From NCBI RefSeq assembly GCF_000423545.1, contig NZ_AUIE01000023.1, forward strand, positions 1 through 64,000: a DNA stretch of 64,000 nucleotides, read 5' to 3'. Origin of the DNA: Metapseudomonas resinovorans DSM 21078 (GTDB taxonomy: Bacteria > Pseudomonadota > Gammaproteobacteria > Pseudomonadales > Pseudomonadaceae). The position numbers and the translations under genes were made by a program. This document shows positions 17,434-26,140 of this stretch, piece by piece; position 1 is the stretch's first letter; each line of letters begins with the position of its first letter. The notes under the pieces were generated by a model, which was not told the DNA's origin, made no database searches, and worked only from the letters and a program-made list of their open reading frames with translations.

Positions 17434-18879
17434 ATGCATTCGATCGCCTCACATTGGCTGAACTTCATCGACGGTCAGTGGACCGACAATGAGCAGCGCA
17501 TCACCGTGAACAATCCCGGGACGACCGGACGGGTGGCCACTGTCGCCCAAGCGAGTATTGGCGACGCGGAGCGCGCTATCCAGGCAGCGCGTCGCTGTGC
17601 GGACAGCGGCGAGCTGACCCGCGCGCGACCTGCCCAGCGAGTTGCCTGGCTGCTGGAAATCGCCGCACAGATCCGCGCAGTGACCGAGGAAGGCGCCTGG
17701 GTGCTTTGCCAGGAGAACGGCAAGAGCCTGCGTGATGCCCGCGACGAGTTCGTCGAGGCGGCGCGCTATTTCGAGTACTACGCCGGCATGGCGGACAAGA
17801 TCGAGGGGACGTCGATTCCTCTCGGCAACGGCTACATGGACTTCACTGTCTACGATCCGATGGGTGTGTCGCTGCAGATCGTGCCGTGGAACTTCCCGGT
17901 TTCCATTTGTGCCCGGTCGCTGGCACCGGCCTTGGCTGCAGGCAACGCGGTCGTGATCAAGTCGCCGGAACTTTCCCCATTGGGGCTCTGCGTCCTGCTA
18001 CAAGCCATTGATCGTGCCGGGCTTCCGCGTGGCGCGGTCAACCTCATCTGCGGCCGCGGCCGGGAAGTGGGGGCCTACATGGCCGGGCATGGCGATGTCG
18101 ACCAGATCGTCTTCACCGGTTCTGTCCCCACGGGCCAGAGCATTCTGCGTGTGGCGGCAGAGCACGCCATTCCCAGCGTCATGGAGCTGGGTGGCAAGTC
18201 CGCTGCGCTGGTGTTCCCCGATGCTGATCGCGAGCAACTGCTCGCCAGCGTCAAGAGCGGCATCTTTTTCAACGCAGGCCAGGTTTGCTCGGCCATGTCG
18301 CGGCTGCTCGTACACCGCTCCGTGTACGACGAGGTAGTCACCGAGGTGACTGCCATGGCCGAAGGGTTGAGCGTCGGACTCGGCCAGGACAATCCAGATC
18401 TGACGCCGGTGATTTCCGCCGGCCAGCTCGAAGGCATCGAGGCCATGTGCCGACGTGCCGTGGAACAGGGCGCAGTGCTCGCAACCGGCGGCGAGGCAAT
18501 CAGCGGAATGCGCGGGCACTACATGGCGCCTACGGTTTTCCGCGACGTTACCCCGGATATGGAAATTGCCCGTGACGAGGTGTTCGGGCCGGTACTTGCG
18601 GTAATTCCCTTCGATACCGAGGAGGAGGCCATCGCCATTGCCAATGGCACCGAGTTCGGATTGGTCGCCGGCGTCTTCACCCAGGATCTCAACCGGGCCT
18701 TGCGTTGTGCACGTCGCCTGCGTGCCGGACAGGTATTCATCAATGAGTGGTATGCCGGCGGGATCGAGACGCCATTCGGCGGAGTAGGGCTTTCCGGCTT
18801 CGGCCGGGAGAAAGGCCAGGAGGCCCTCTACAGCTACGTGCGGACCAAAAACCTGGCCTTGCGCATCAAGGGCGAATGA
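17434..18879 (+). CDS. Aldehyde dehydrogenase
   Basis: 481 residues from ATG 17434, ten bases after the Rieske stop. Key residues: '[20 protein letters not shown]', '[11 protein letters not shown]', general-base Glu in '[12 protein letters not shown]', catalytic Cys in '[11 protein letters not shown]', and '[13 protein letters not shown]'. The C-terminus '[16 protein letters not shown]' is betaine-aldehyde-dehydrogenase-like. In this operon it would oxidise the aldehyde released when the Rieske enzyme splits a C-N bond. The exact substrate is not predictable. Confidence 0.9.
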   Translation: MHSIASHWLNFIDGQWTDNEQRITVNNPGTTGRVATVAQASIGDAERAIQAARRCADSGELTRARPAQRVAWLLEIAAQIRAVTEEGAWVLCQENGKSLRDARDEFVEAARYFEYYAGMADKIEGTSIPLGNGYMDFTVYDPMGVSLQIVPWNFPVSICARSLAPALAAGNAVVIKSPELSPLGLCVLLQAIDRAGLPRGAVNLICGRGREVGAYMAGHGDVDQIVFTGSVPTGQSILRVAAEHAIPSVMELGGKSAALVFPDADREQLLASVKSGIFFNAGQVCSAMSRLLVHRSVYDEVVTEVTAMAEGLSVGLGQDNPDLTPVISAGQLEGIEAMCRRAVEQGAVLATGGEAISGMRGHYMAPTVFRDVTPDMEIARDEVFGPVLAVIPFDTEEEAIAIANGTEFGLVAGVFTQDLNRALRCARRLRAGQVFINEWYAGGIETPFGGVGLSGFGREKGQEALYSYVRTKNLALRIKGE

Positions 18880-18893
18880 AGGGGGATGCGGCG

Positions 18894-20276
18894 ATGAAAA
18901 AATGGCTCTGCATTATCTGTGGCCTGATCTATGACGAGGCCCAGGGCTGGCCGGACGACGGCATTGCCCCCGGTACCCGCTGGGAGGACGTCCCCGAGGA
19001 CTGGCTCTGCCCCGACTGCAAAGTGGGCAAGTCCGACTTCGAAATGATCGAAATCAGCGAGCCCGTGACTGCGGTGGCGACCCCACCGGCCGTGGTGAAG
19101 CCCCTTGCCGCAGTTATTCCAGCCCAGCCGGTGGTCATCATTGGCAGCGGGCATGCCGGTTACGGCCTGGCCCAGGAACTGCGCAAGGCCAACCCGCAAC
19201 TGGATATTCGTGTGCTCACCCAGGAAACCGGGCACATCTACTCCAAGCCGGCGCTGTCCATCGCCTTGGCGCAAGGGCGCAGCGCCGAGGCGCTGGCGAC
19301 GGAAAGCCCCTTGGCGCTGGAGCGGCGACTGGGCATCCGTATCTACACCCACTGCCGGGTCGAGCGAATCGATACCCAGGCGCGCCGTTTGCACACCAGT
19401 CTCGGCGAAATGGAGTATGGACAGCTCGTGCTGGCCAGCGGGGCCTCGCCGGTGCGGTTGCCTATAGAGGGCCGTGCCGAGGCGCTGCTGAGCGTCAACA
19501 ACCTCCAGGACTATCGGGAGTTCCGTGAACGGCTGGCGGGCGTGCGTCGTGTCGCGATCCTCGGCGATGGGCTCATCGGCTGCGAGTTCGCCAATGACCT
19601 GGCGAGCAGCGGTTACCAGGTGCGCGTGATTGGCCTGGGTGCCTGGCCGATGGAGCGCTTGTTACCGGAATCCGCCGGGCTGCAATTGCAGGAAGCGTTG
19701 TCCGCCCTCGGTGTGCAATGGAATTTGCGCACGACCTTGCAGCGCATCGAGCAGGGGGCCGATGGCTATCAGCTATCCCTGGCCGACGGCCAGCGCTTCG
19801 AGGCGGACCTCGTGCTGTCCGCCGTCGGCTTGCGGCCCAACCTGGAGCTGGCGCTTGAGGCAGGCCTGGCGTGCGGGCGTGGCATCAAGGTCGACGAACA
19901 TCTGCAAACCTCGCAGCCGGGCGTCTATGCGCTGGGTGACTGCATTGAGATCAACGGGCAGCTGTTGCCCTATCTCGCACCGATCAACGAAGGCATACGC
20001 GCCCTGGCCAAGACCCTGCTGGGACAGCCGAGCCTTGTCAGCTACCCACTGGCGCCAGTGACGGTGAAGACGCCGGCGGCACCGCTTTGCCTGCTGCCGC
20101 CACCTGTCGAATGCGAGGGACAGTGGCGCTGCGAAGTAACTGCGGACGGACTGAGTGCAGCCTTCCATGACGCGGCCGGTGCCATGCGCGGCTTCGTCCT
20201 TCTCGGACGGCAGGCGCAGTCGAAACGTAATACCTGGCTGCAGAGCTGCCAGGACATCCAACAGAACGTGGCCTGA
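18894..20276 (+). CDS. Rubredoxin fused to FAD-dependent rubredoxin reductase
   Basis: 460 residues. Residues 1-53 are a complete rubredoxin: '[19 protein letters not shown]' and '[14 protein letters not shown]' supply four Cys for one iron. A Pro/Val/Ala-rich linker follows, then from ~80 a pyridine-nucleotide/FAD reductase: '[17 protein letters not shown]', '[13 protein letters not shown]', '[16 protein letters not shown]' and '[14 protein letters not shown]'. This matches rubredoxin-NAD reductase of alkane systems, but fused to its partner. It follows the aldehyde dehydrogenase by 14 bases and is the only electron-transfer gene in the cluster, so it probably feeds electrons to the Rieske oxygenase. 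Confidence 0.9.
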   Translation: MKKWLCIICGLIYDEAQGWPDDGIAPGTRWEDVPEDWLCPDCKVGKSDFEMIEISEPVTAVATPPAVVKPLAAVIPAQPVVIIGSGHAGYGLAQELRKANPQLDIRVLTQETGHIYSKPALSIALAQGRSAEALATESPLALERRLGIRIYTHCRVERIDTQARRLHTSLGEMEYGQLVLASGASPVRLPIEGRAEALLSVNNLQDYREFRERLAGVRRVAILGDGLIGCEFANDLASSGYQVRVIGLGAWPMERLLPESAGLQLQEALSALGVQWNLRTTLQRIEQGADGYQLSLADGQRFEADLVLSAVGLRPNLELALEAGLACGRGIKVDEHLQTSQPGVYALGDCIEINGQLLPYLAPINEGIRALAKTLLGQPSLVSYPLAPVTVKTPAAPLCLLPPPVECEGQWRCEVTADGLSAAFHDAAGAMRGFVLLGRQAQSKRNTWLQSCQDIQQNVA

Positions 20277-20286
20277 GGGCCTGACC

Positions 20287-21615
20287 ATGAACAGTATTGT
20301 CAACCTGCCCAATGATGACCGCAGCTGTGGGTGGTATGCCGCGCTGCCCGAGCCTCTTCCCTGCACGCGCCTGGTTGGCGAGCAGAAGGCCGACTATGTA
20401 GTGATCGGCGCGGGCTTCGCAGGGCTCTCGGCGGCGCGACGCCTGGCTGAGCACCTGCCGCAAGCCCGCATCCTGCTCGTCGACGCCCAGCGCATCGGGT
20501 ACGGCGCGTCAGGCCGCAACTCCGGTTTCGTCATCGATTTGCCGCACAAGTTCGCCCTGGAGCATCCGGACCCGCAGCATAAGCAGCGTCTACTGGGGCT
20601 CAATCGGGCGGCTATCGATCAGCTGCAATCGCTGATTGGCCAACACCGCATCGAATGCCAGTGGTCCCATGCCGGCAAGTATCAGGGCGCTGTAGGCGAG
20701 CGTGGATTGGCGTACCTCGATCATTTCGAGAAGTTGATGGCCGACCTCGGCGAACCCTATCGACGGGTTGAGCGAGAGGAGCTTTCGGCTGTACTCGGCA
20801 CCAGCTATTACAGTCGCGCCATCTTCACACCGGGCTGCTACCTGATGCAGCCGGCGGCACTGGTGCGCGGGCTGGGCGCTTCCTTGCCAGAGAACGTCGA
20901 GATTCTCGAAGAGTCGCCCATCCAGCGTTTGGAGCAGGATGCCCAGGGACGTTGGGTCTTGCATGGCAGCCAGGGGATCATCCGCACGCCACGGCTATTG
21001 CTGGGCACCAGCATCTTCACCCAAGAGTTCGGTTACTTGCGTAATCGCCTGCTTCCCGTGATGACCTTTGCCAGTTGGACTCGTCCGCTGGAGAGCGCCG
21101 AGCTGGAAGCCATCGGCGCGTCCCTCGACTGGGGCCTGACGCCAGCCGACCATGCAGGCACCACGGTGCGAATGACCCAGGATGGTCGCCTCATCATTCG
21201 CAATACCTACAAGCACGTGCCGCGATATGGCCGCAGTGTCGACGAGAAGACGCGCTTTCAAATTCGCGACGACCATCGAAAAGCGTTTCTCGCCCGCTAC
21301 CCGCAACTTGCCCATGTTCCCTTCACCCATACCTGGGGAGGAACCTATGCGATATCGCGCAACTTCACCAACTTCTTCGGCCAATTGAGCGAGGGCGTTT
21401 ACGCCACAGCGTGCGACAACGGGGTCGGCGCAGCCTGGGGCACCATCTCCGGGGCGCTGCTGGCGGACAGGGTCGTAGGTGCCGACTCCAGTCAGCTGCG
21501 CGATATCCAGGCAGTGACGGGCATGCCTTCGCTCAATCCGCCGGAGCCGTTCCTTGGCCTGGGGGTCAAGACACGCATTCGCTGGGCGGCCTGGAACAGC
21601 AGGAGCGAGATATGA
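20287..21615 (+). CDS. FAD-dependent amine oxidase, DAO/PuuB type
   Basis: 442 residues; ATG at 20287, ten bases after the previous stop. The N-terminal FAD fold is 'DYVVIGAGFAGLSAARRLAEHL' followed by 'GYGASGRNSGFV', the signature of gamma-glutamylputrescine oxidase-like members of the DAO family. The C-terminal part 'TWGGTYAISRNFTNFFGQL' with 'CDNGVGAAWGT' is also typical. It would oxidise a secondary or tertiary amine, producing an imine or aldehyde. It overlaps the cupin gene by four bases. Confidence 0.88.
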   Translation: MNSIVNLPNDDRSCGWYAALPEPLPCTRLVGEQKADYVVIGAGFAGLSAARRLAEHLPQARILLVDAQRIGYGASGRNSGFVIDLPHKFALEHPDPQHKQRLLGLNRAAIDQLQSLIGQHRIECQWSHAGKYQGAVGERGLAYLDHFEKLMADLGEPYRRVEREELSAVLGTSYYSRAIFTPGCYLMQPAALVRGLGASLPENVEILEESPIQRLEQDAQGRWVLHGSQGIIRTPRLLLGTSIFTQEFGYLRNRLLPVMTFASWTRPLESAELEAIGASLDWGLTPADHAGTTVRMTQDGRLIIRNTYKHVPRYGRSVDEKTRFQIRDDHRKAFLARYPQLAHVPFTHTWGGTYAISRNFTNFFGQLSEGVYATACDNGVGAAWGTISGALLADRVVGADSSQLRDIQAVTGMPSLNPPEPFLGLGVKTRIRWAAWNSRSEI

Positions 21616-21983
21616 CGACTGCTCCAGGTGGTAAAGGGCCGGTACTTCTTGTCGATCACCGGGACCTGACCTTCACCCATCGCGGCGGGCCTCCTGGAGG
21701 CGCCAGTGTGGCCCGGGCACTCAGCAACGAGGTATCTCCAAATCTTGGGATCGGCTTTGCCCGCTGGGAGGGCGCGGAGGTTGCCTGGACCTTGCTGTAT
21801 GACGAAGTGATTTTCGTCATCGAAGGCTGTTTCGAGCTCAAGGCCAACGGCGAACTCTATCGGGTGGAGCCCGGCCAGCTCCTCTGGATTCCGGAAGGGA
21901 CCGAGCTCATCTATGGCGGCCATGCGCTGTTCGGCTATGTCGTGCACCCCGGTGACTGGAAGCAGCGCCACGGGCTTGCCTGA
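21612..21983 (+). CDS. Cupin domain protein, EutQ-like
   Basis: 123 residues; ATG 21612 overlaps the oxidase stop (ATATGA). A single cupin barrel: 'DEVIFVIEGCFELKANGELYRVEPGQLLWIPEGTEL', with the second half ending 'YGGHALFGYVVHPGDW'. The first motif lacks the usual H-x-H pair, as in the EutQ/ethanolamine-type cupins that work as small kinases or binding proteins. A role in handling the amine or aldehyde product fits the operon, but the function is unproven. Confidence 0.82.
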   Translation: MTTAPGGKGPVLLVDHRDLTFTHRGGPPGGASVARALSNEVSPNLGIGFARWEGAEVAWTLLYDEVIFVIEGCFELKANGELYRVEPGQLLWIPEGTELIYGGHALFGYVVHPGDWKQRHGLA

Positions 21984-22013
21984 TTTCCCACCACAACTCA
22001 TCCAGGGCTCAAC

Positions 22014-23189
22014 GTGTTCGCACTCACCAAGGCGTTCGGAACGATTTACGCTGCAGCGCTACTGATGCAGCTGGGCTCAAGCTTGCTGATGACCTATCTG
22101 GCCTTGCGCCTGAACGCTGCGGGGGTGGCTGAACTCTGGGGCGGCGCCCTGATGGCCGCCAATGCGCTGGGCATGGTGATTGGAGGCCGAATCGGTTACT
22201 GGCTGATTGGCCTCGTTTCCCATCCCCGCGCCTTTGTGGTGAGCGCGGGTGTGATCGTCATGGCGGTGCTCAGCCACCAATTGAGTGATTGGCTGCCACT
22301 TTGGCTTGCGCTGAGGTTCATCGTGGGGGCTGCGATGATGTGTCAGCTGATGGTCATCGAGAGCTGGTTGAACGATTGCGCACCGGTCGACCGCCGAGGC
22401 GGTGCCCTGTCGATCTACATGGTGGCCAGTTACGTCGGCATGATGCTCGGACAACTGCTGCTCAGCCTCGGCAATGGGCTCGATGCGGCAGCCTTGACCG
22501 GTGTGTCCATCGCTTTCGCCATTGGCGTGGTGCCCATGGTCATGCACCGGGGAATGCAGCCCAGCGCCATCAGTCAGGTGCGGGTGCAACCCATGCTTTA
22601 TCTGCGCCGCTTGCCCCAGGCGTTGGGCACCATTCTCGCGTCGGGACTGCTGAACGGTTGCCTCTACGGCTTGACGCCGATCTTTGCGGCGCATCTGGGA
22701 TTCACACCAGCGCAGGTTGGCCAGTTCATGGCCGCCAGCATCGCAGCGGGACTGTTAGCCCAGCTTCCGCTTGGGAAACTGTCGGACCGCTATTCCCGTG
22801 TCACCTTGATCCGACTGACCGCCGCCTTGCTCTCCATCGCCTATCTGCCATTGGCCTTTCTGGATGCCCCAGGGCTGGGCTGGGTGATGTTTGCCGGTGC
22901 TGTCGTAGGCTTCCTGCAGTTCAGTCTGTATCCGCTTGGCGTGGCCCTTGCCAATGACAATCTCGAAACAGAGCTGCGTGTTTCCGTAGCAGGCGTGCTG
23001 TTGATGACGTTCGGCATCGGCGCGACCATCGGCCCACTGGTTGCAGGAGCGCTCATGGACCATATCGGCCCTCAAGCGCTCTATTTCTTTTGCATCGGTG
23101 TAACAGCACTCGTTGTCTGCCTGCTCAGAGAGAGGCAGAAGCTCTCTGCTGCGCAGGTTCAGCTACGCGACTCAGGAGCTGCCAGCTAG
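22014..23189 (+). CDS. MFS transporter, YcaD/UMF-type
   Basis: 391 residues, about 12 membrane segments, GTG start at 22014. The MFS loop motif after helix 2 reads 'GGRIGYWLIGLVSHP', and 'IESWLNDCAPVDRRGGALSIY' is typical of the YcaD/UMF2 branch. It follows the cupin by 30 bases and closes the operon. It may import the substrate or export a product; another importer, the BCCT protein, is already present. It converges on the GNAT/C39 gene. Confidence 0.87.
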   Translation: MFALTKAFGTIYAAALLMQLGSSLLMTYLALRLNAAGVAELWGGALMAANALGMVIGGRIGYWLIGLVSHPRAFVVSAGVIVMAVLSHQLSDWLPLWLALRFIVGAAMMCQLMVIESWLNDCAPVDRRGGALSIYMVASYVGMMLGQLLLSLGNGLDAAALTGVSIAFAIGVVPMVMHRGMQPSAISQVRVQPMLYLRRLPQALGTILASGLLNGCLYGLTPIFAAHLGFTPAQVGQFMAASIAAGLLAQLPLGKLSDRYSRVTLIRLTAALLSIAYLPLAFLDAPGLGWVMFAGAVVGFLQFSLYPLGVALANDNLETELRVSVAGVLLMTFGIGATIGPLVAGALMDHIGPQALYFFCIGVTALVVCLLRERQKLSAAQVQLRDSGAAS

Positions 23190-23307
23190 GTGGCTTCTAT
23201 CGGCTGCCGTGAACCTCGGGTTTGGGAAGGCATGCAAACCCGTTCAAGAACGGCAGCCTGAGTTCGCCCCGGTCCAGAAGGCGATTGAGCCAAGGGCGTT
23301 CCTGTCG

Positions 23308-24429
23308 CTACCCATGGTTCGGGCCGTTGGCCTGGTGCGTGTCGTGGAGAATGACCGAAGCCCGCAGTTTGTTGCCGCCGAACAGGCTCATGCGCTGAAA
23401 TTCTGCATGGCTCACCGGCAGATGCTGGCAGTCGAGGGCCTGGCGATGACGGCTGTGGTCGATGTCCGGGTCATGCAGGTAGATGAAATCCTCGTCGCAG
23501 CCGGTGACCAGCACCCAATGGGGTGCCTTGGCGCGGGTCAGGCGGTAGTTGCTGATCAGCACCAGGGGCTGGCCGCCCTCGGCCAACAGGCGTGGGATGT
23601 CGAGCTGACTGCTGCGCACCTGTTGCACATCGCTGTGCTGGAGTTCATTGCAGAACTCTTCATGGACCAGGCGCATCACGTCCTTCTTGTTCTCGCTGCG
23701 TACGCCGCTGAGGAACAGTGGCCCGTCAACGCTGACCTGCAAGCTCACGCGAAAGCCCCGCCGCCAGGCGGCCAGGGCGAGCCCCTGCGGGCTGCAGCCA
23801 CCGTGCCCCGAGGTCATGAACACGGTGGTGGCTTCCCGCCAGAGCTGCACCTCTTCGCGCCTTGCCAGCGCTCGTCCGGGCTGCAGGGCGGCCATGGCCA
23901 TCAGCAGGCAGGCCGGGCCACAGGTGAAGTCGGTGGTCTGCTGGTAATAGGGCACCTGGCGCGCTGCGCTGGCCGGTCGCTGGATGATGCGCTTCTCGAA
24001 GCGCAGTGCGTCTGCGTGGTCTTCGTAGTAGTCGTTGATCAGGGCGAAGCGCCGATACCCAACCCCTTCGTAGAGTCTGATGGCCGCCGGGTTGTCCGGG
24101 CGCACTTCAAGCCGCAGATAGGCGCAGTCGTGCTCGCGGGCGTTTTGCTCTGCCTCCGCCAACAGACGTTTGCCCAGTCCCTGGCCGCGGGCGTCGGGCG
24201 CAATGGCGATGGAGTAGAGCCGGGCCAGTGAAGTGCCGCGGTGGAACAGCAGCAGTGCGTACCCCATCAACCGGCCTTGGCTCTGGGCGACGATCAGGCT
24301 GGCGTGGGCTCGGCTGATCATCCACTGGAAGCTGCGGGGCGACAGCCGATCATGCTCGAAACACTGGTTCTCCAGGCCCAACAAGGACGGGAGGTCATCG
24401 GGTCTGGCATTGCGAAATATAAAGTCCAT
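23308..24429 (-). CDS. GNAT acetyltransferase fused to C39-like peptidase
   Basis: 373 residues. The N-terminal ~150 are a RimI-type GNAT domain ('YSIAIAPDARGQGLGKRLL' acetyl-CoA loop, 'RPDNPAAIRLYEGVGY'). From ~165 the chain is a C39-type cysteine peptidase: 'QQTTDFTCGPACLLMAM' carries the active Cys and 'RAKAPHWVLVTGCDED' the active His, with 'YLHDPD' following. C39 domains usually remove leader peptides from exported small peptides. The gene is divergent from a RimK-like ATP-grasp ligase, a recurring pair in Pseudomonas. Ligase, acetyltransferase and peptidase together suggest peptide modification, but no substrate is known. Confidence 0.88.
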   Translation of the reverse strand: MDFIFRNARPDDLPSLLGLENQCFEHDRLSPRSFQWMISRAHASLIVAQSQGRLMGYALLLFHRGTSLARLYSIAIAPDARGQGLGKRLLAEAEQNAREHDCAYLRLEVRPDNPAAIRLYEGVGYRRFALINDYYEDHADALRFEKRIIQRPASAARQVPYYQQTTDFTCGPACLLMAMAALQPGRALARREEVQLWREATTVFMTSGHGGCSPQGLALAAWRRGFRVSLQVSVDGPLFLSGVRSENKKDVMRLVHEEFCNELQHSDVQQVRSSQLDIPRLLAEGGQPLVLISNYRLTRAKAPHWVLVTGCDEDFIYLHDPDIDHSRHRQALDCQHLPVSHAEFQRMSLFGGNKLRASVILHDTHQANGPNHG

Positions 24430-24523
24430 GGGGATCGCCGTAAAACTTTCGTAATGGAACGAGACTTTTAAGAAGGTCCGTGCTTAATAGTTAGGCACTT
24501 GTTCTTCAACGGGTCACAGAGAG
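24430..24523. promoter_or_regulatory. Divergent promoter region, GNAT/C39 and RimK-like genes
   Basis: Ninety-four AT-rich bases hold both promoters; TTCGTAATGG and TTAATAGTTAGGCAC are the most AT-rich parts, and CAGAGAG precedes the RimK-like ATG. No clear operator symmetry was found. Confidence 0.4.
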
Positions 24524-26110
24524 ATGGCATCGGCACAGGTTGATTTGCGCGGAGTATTGAGCAAAAGTCCGGCTCCGGCAATAGACGGTAAAGCATATAT
24601 TGCGAATGATGAAAAGAGTTCTAGTCAGTTGGTGATTATTGTCGAGCGCAAAGAAGACTGGGCGAAATACTTTCCGAGCGAAGATGTACTGACCGCTCAG
24701 GAATACCTAGAGCAGCCGCGCGAGAATGAGTCCGGAAAACGCGTCCAGGTCATCAATTTGTGCCGTAACTACAAGTACCTGGGGCATGGTTACTATTGTT
24801 CGCTGCTGGCTGAAGCGCGAGGTCACAAGGTGATTCCGTCGGTCAGGACAATCAGTGAACTTACCCGGAAGTCGCTCTATGGCCTGGCGCTTGATGATCT
24901 TGAAAAGACGCTTGAAAAGGCGCTGGTCAAACACCCGTATGCAAGTACCGAAGGGTTTACATTAAGTCTTTACTTTGGTCGGACGGATATGGAGCCTTTG
25001 CAGGATATTGCCCGTCAGTTGTTCGAGGTATTTCCCTGTCCGATATTGCTGGTCGAATTCCGCAAGGCCGATGGCTGGCAGATTTCCGGAATAAAGTCCG
25101 GTGCCTTGCACAAATTGCGTGAGGATCAGGAAGATCAGTTTGCCAACGCGCTGGATGGTTTCAGCCGCAAGATCTGGCGCGTACCGCGTTCCAGGCGCCT
25201 GGCGCGTTATGACCTGGCCGTCCTGCACGACCCTGACGAGCCGTTGCCGCCTTCGAATGCCAAGGCCCTGGACAGTTTCATTCGCGTTGGCCGGAACATG
25301 GGCATCGATGTCGAACTGATCGAGAAGAAGGACTACTCGCGCCTTGCCGAATACGACGCGCTGCTGATTCGCGAGACCACCAGCGTGGACAACCACACCT
25401 ACCGCTTCGCCAAGAAGGCCGAAAGCGAAGGGTTGGTCGTGATGGATGACCCGACTTCGATCCTGCGCTGTACCAACAAGGTCTACCTGACCGACCTGTT
25501 GCGCAGCAATAAACTGGCGATGCCGGCCAGCGAAATCCTCTACAAGGACAACCCCCTGGAACTGGAACAGGTGGGCGACCGCCTGGGCTTCCCGCTGGTG
25601 CTGAAGATTCCCGACGGCTGCTTCTCACGCGGGGTCATCAAGGTGGAAAACCAGGAACAACTGCTCAGGGCGACGGCGCAGTTGTTCGAGCACTCGGTGC
25701 TGCTGCTGGCCCAGGAGTTCCTCTACACCGACTACGACTGGCGCATCGGCATTCTGAATCGCAAGCCGATCTTCGCTTGCCAGTACTTCATGTCGAAGGG
25801 GCACTGGCAGATTTTCAACCACAAGGCCGAAGGTGCCGAGGTCAACGGCGAATGCCGGACCATGGCGGTACACGAGGCGCCTCGCGCTGTGGTGGACCTG
25901 GCTGTGAAAACCGCCAACCTGATCGGTGATGGCCTGTATGGCGTTGACCTCAAGCAGGCGGACGACCGGGTGGTGGTGATCGAAGTGAACGACAACCCCA
26001 ATCTCGACGCCGGCATCGAGGATGCCTACCTGCAGGACGACCTCTATTCGCTGGTGCTGGAGGAGTTCGTCCGCCGCCTGGAACTGAAGCGCCGGGGACA
26101 GACCTGGTAG
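24524..26110 (+). CDS. RimK family ATP-grasp ligase with N-terminal RLAN-type domain
   Basis: 528 residues, much longer than RimK (~300). The N-terminal ~220 residues match the RimK-associated domain ('VINLCRNYKYLGHGYYCSLLAEARGHKVIPS'). The ATP-grasp part begins near 285: 'LLIRETTSVDNHTYRFAKKAE', 'LVLKIPDGCFSRGVIKVEN' and the metal/ATP residues in 'VVVIEVNDNPNLDAG'. RimK relatives add amino acids, often Glu, to peptides or small molecules. The first ~190 codons are AT-richer than the rest. The CorA-like gene follows 30 bases downstream. Confidence 0.88.
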   Translation: MASAQVDLRGVLSKSPAPAIDGKAYIANDEKSSSQLVIIVERKEDWAKYFPSEDVLTAQEYLEQPRENESGKRVQVINLCRNYKYLGHGYYCSLLAEARGHKVIPSVRTISELTRKSLYGLALDDLEKTLEKALVKHPYASTEGFTLSLYFGRTDMEPLQDIARQLFEVFPCPILLVEFRKADGWQISGIKSGALHKLREDQEDQFANALDGFSRKIWRVPRSRRLARYDLAVLHDPDEPLPPSNAKALDSFIRVGRNMGIDVELIEKKDYSRLAEYDALLIRETTSVDNHTYRFAKKAESEGLVVMDDPTSILRCTNKVYLTDLLRSNKLAMPASEILYKDNPLELEQVGDRLGFPLVLKIPDGCFSRGVIKVENQEQLLRATAQLFEHSVLLLAQEFLYTDYDWRIGILNRKPIFACQYFMSKGHWQIFNHKAEGAEVNGECRTMAVHEAPRAVVDLAVKTANLIGDGLYGVDLKQADDRVVVIEVNDNPNLDAGIEDAYLQDDLYSLVLEEFVRRLELKRRGQTW

Positions 26111-26140
26111 AGCACGTTGGCCCGGATCAGGGGAGTCCCA

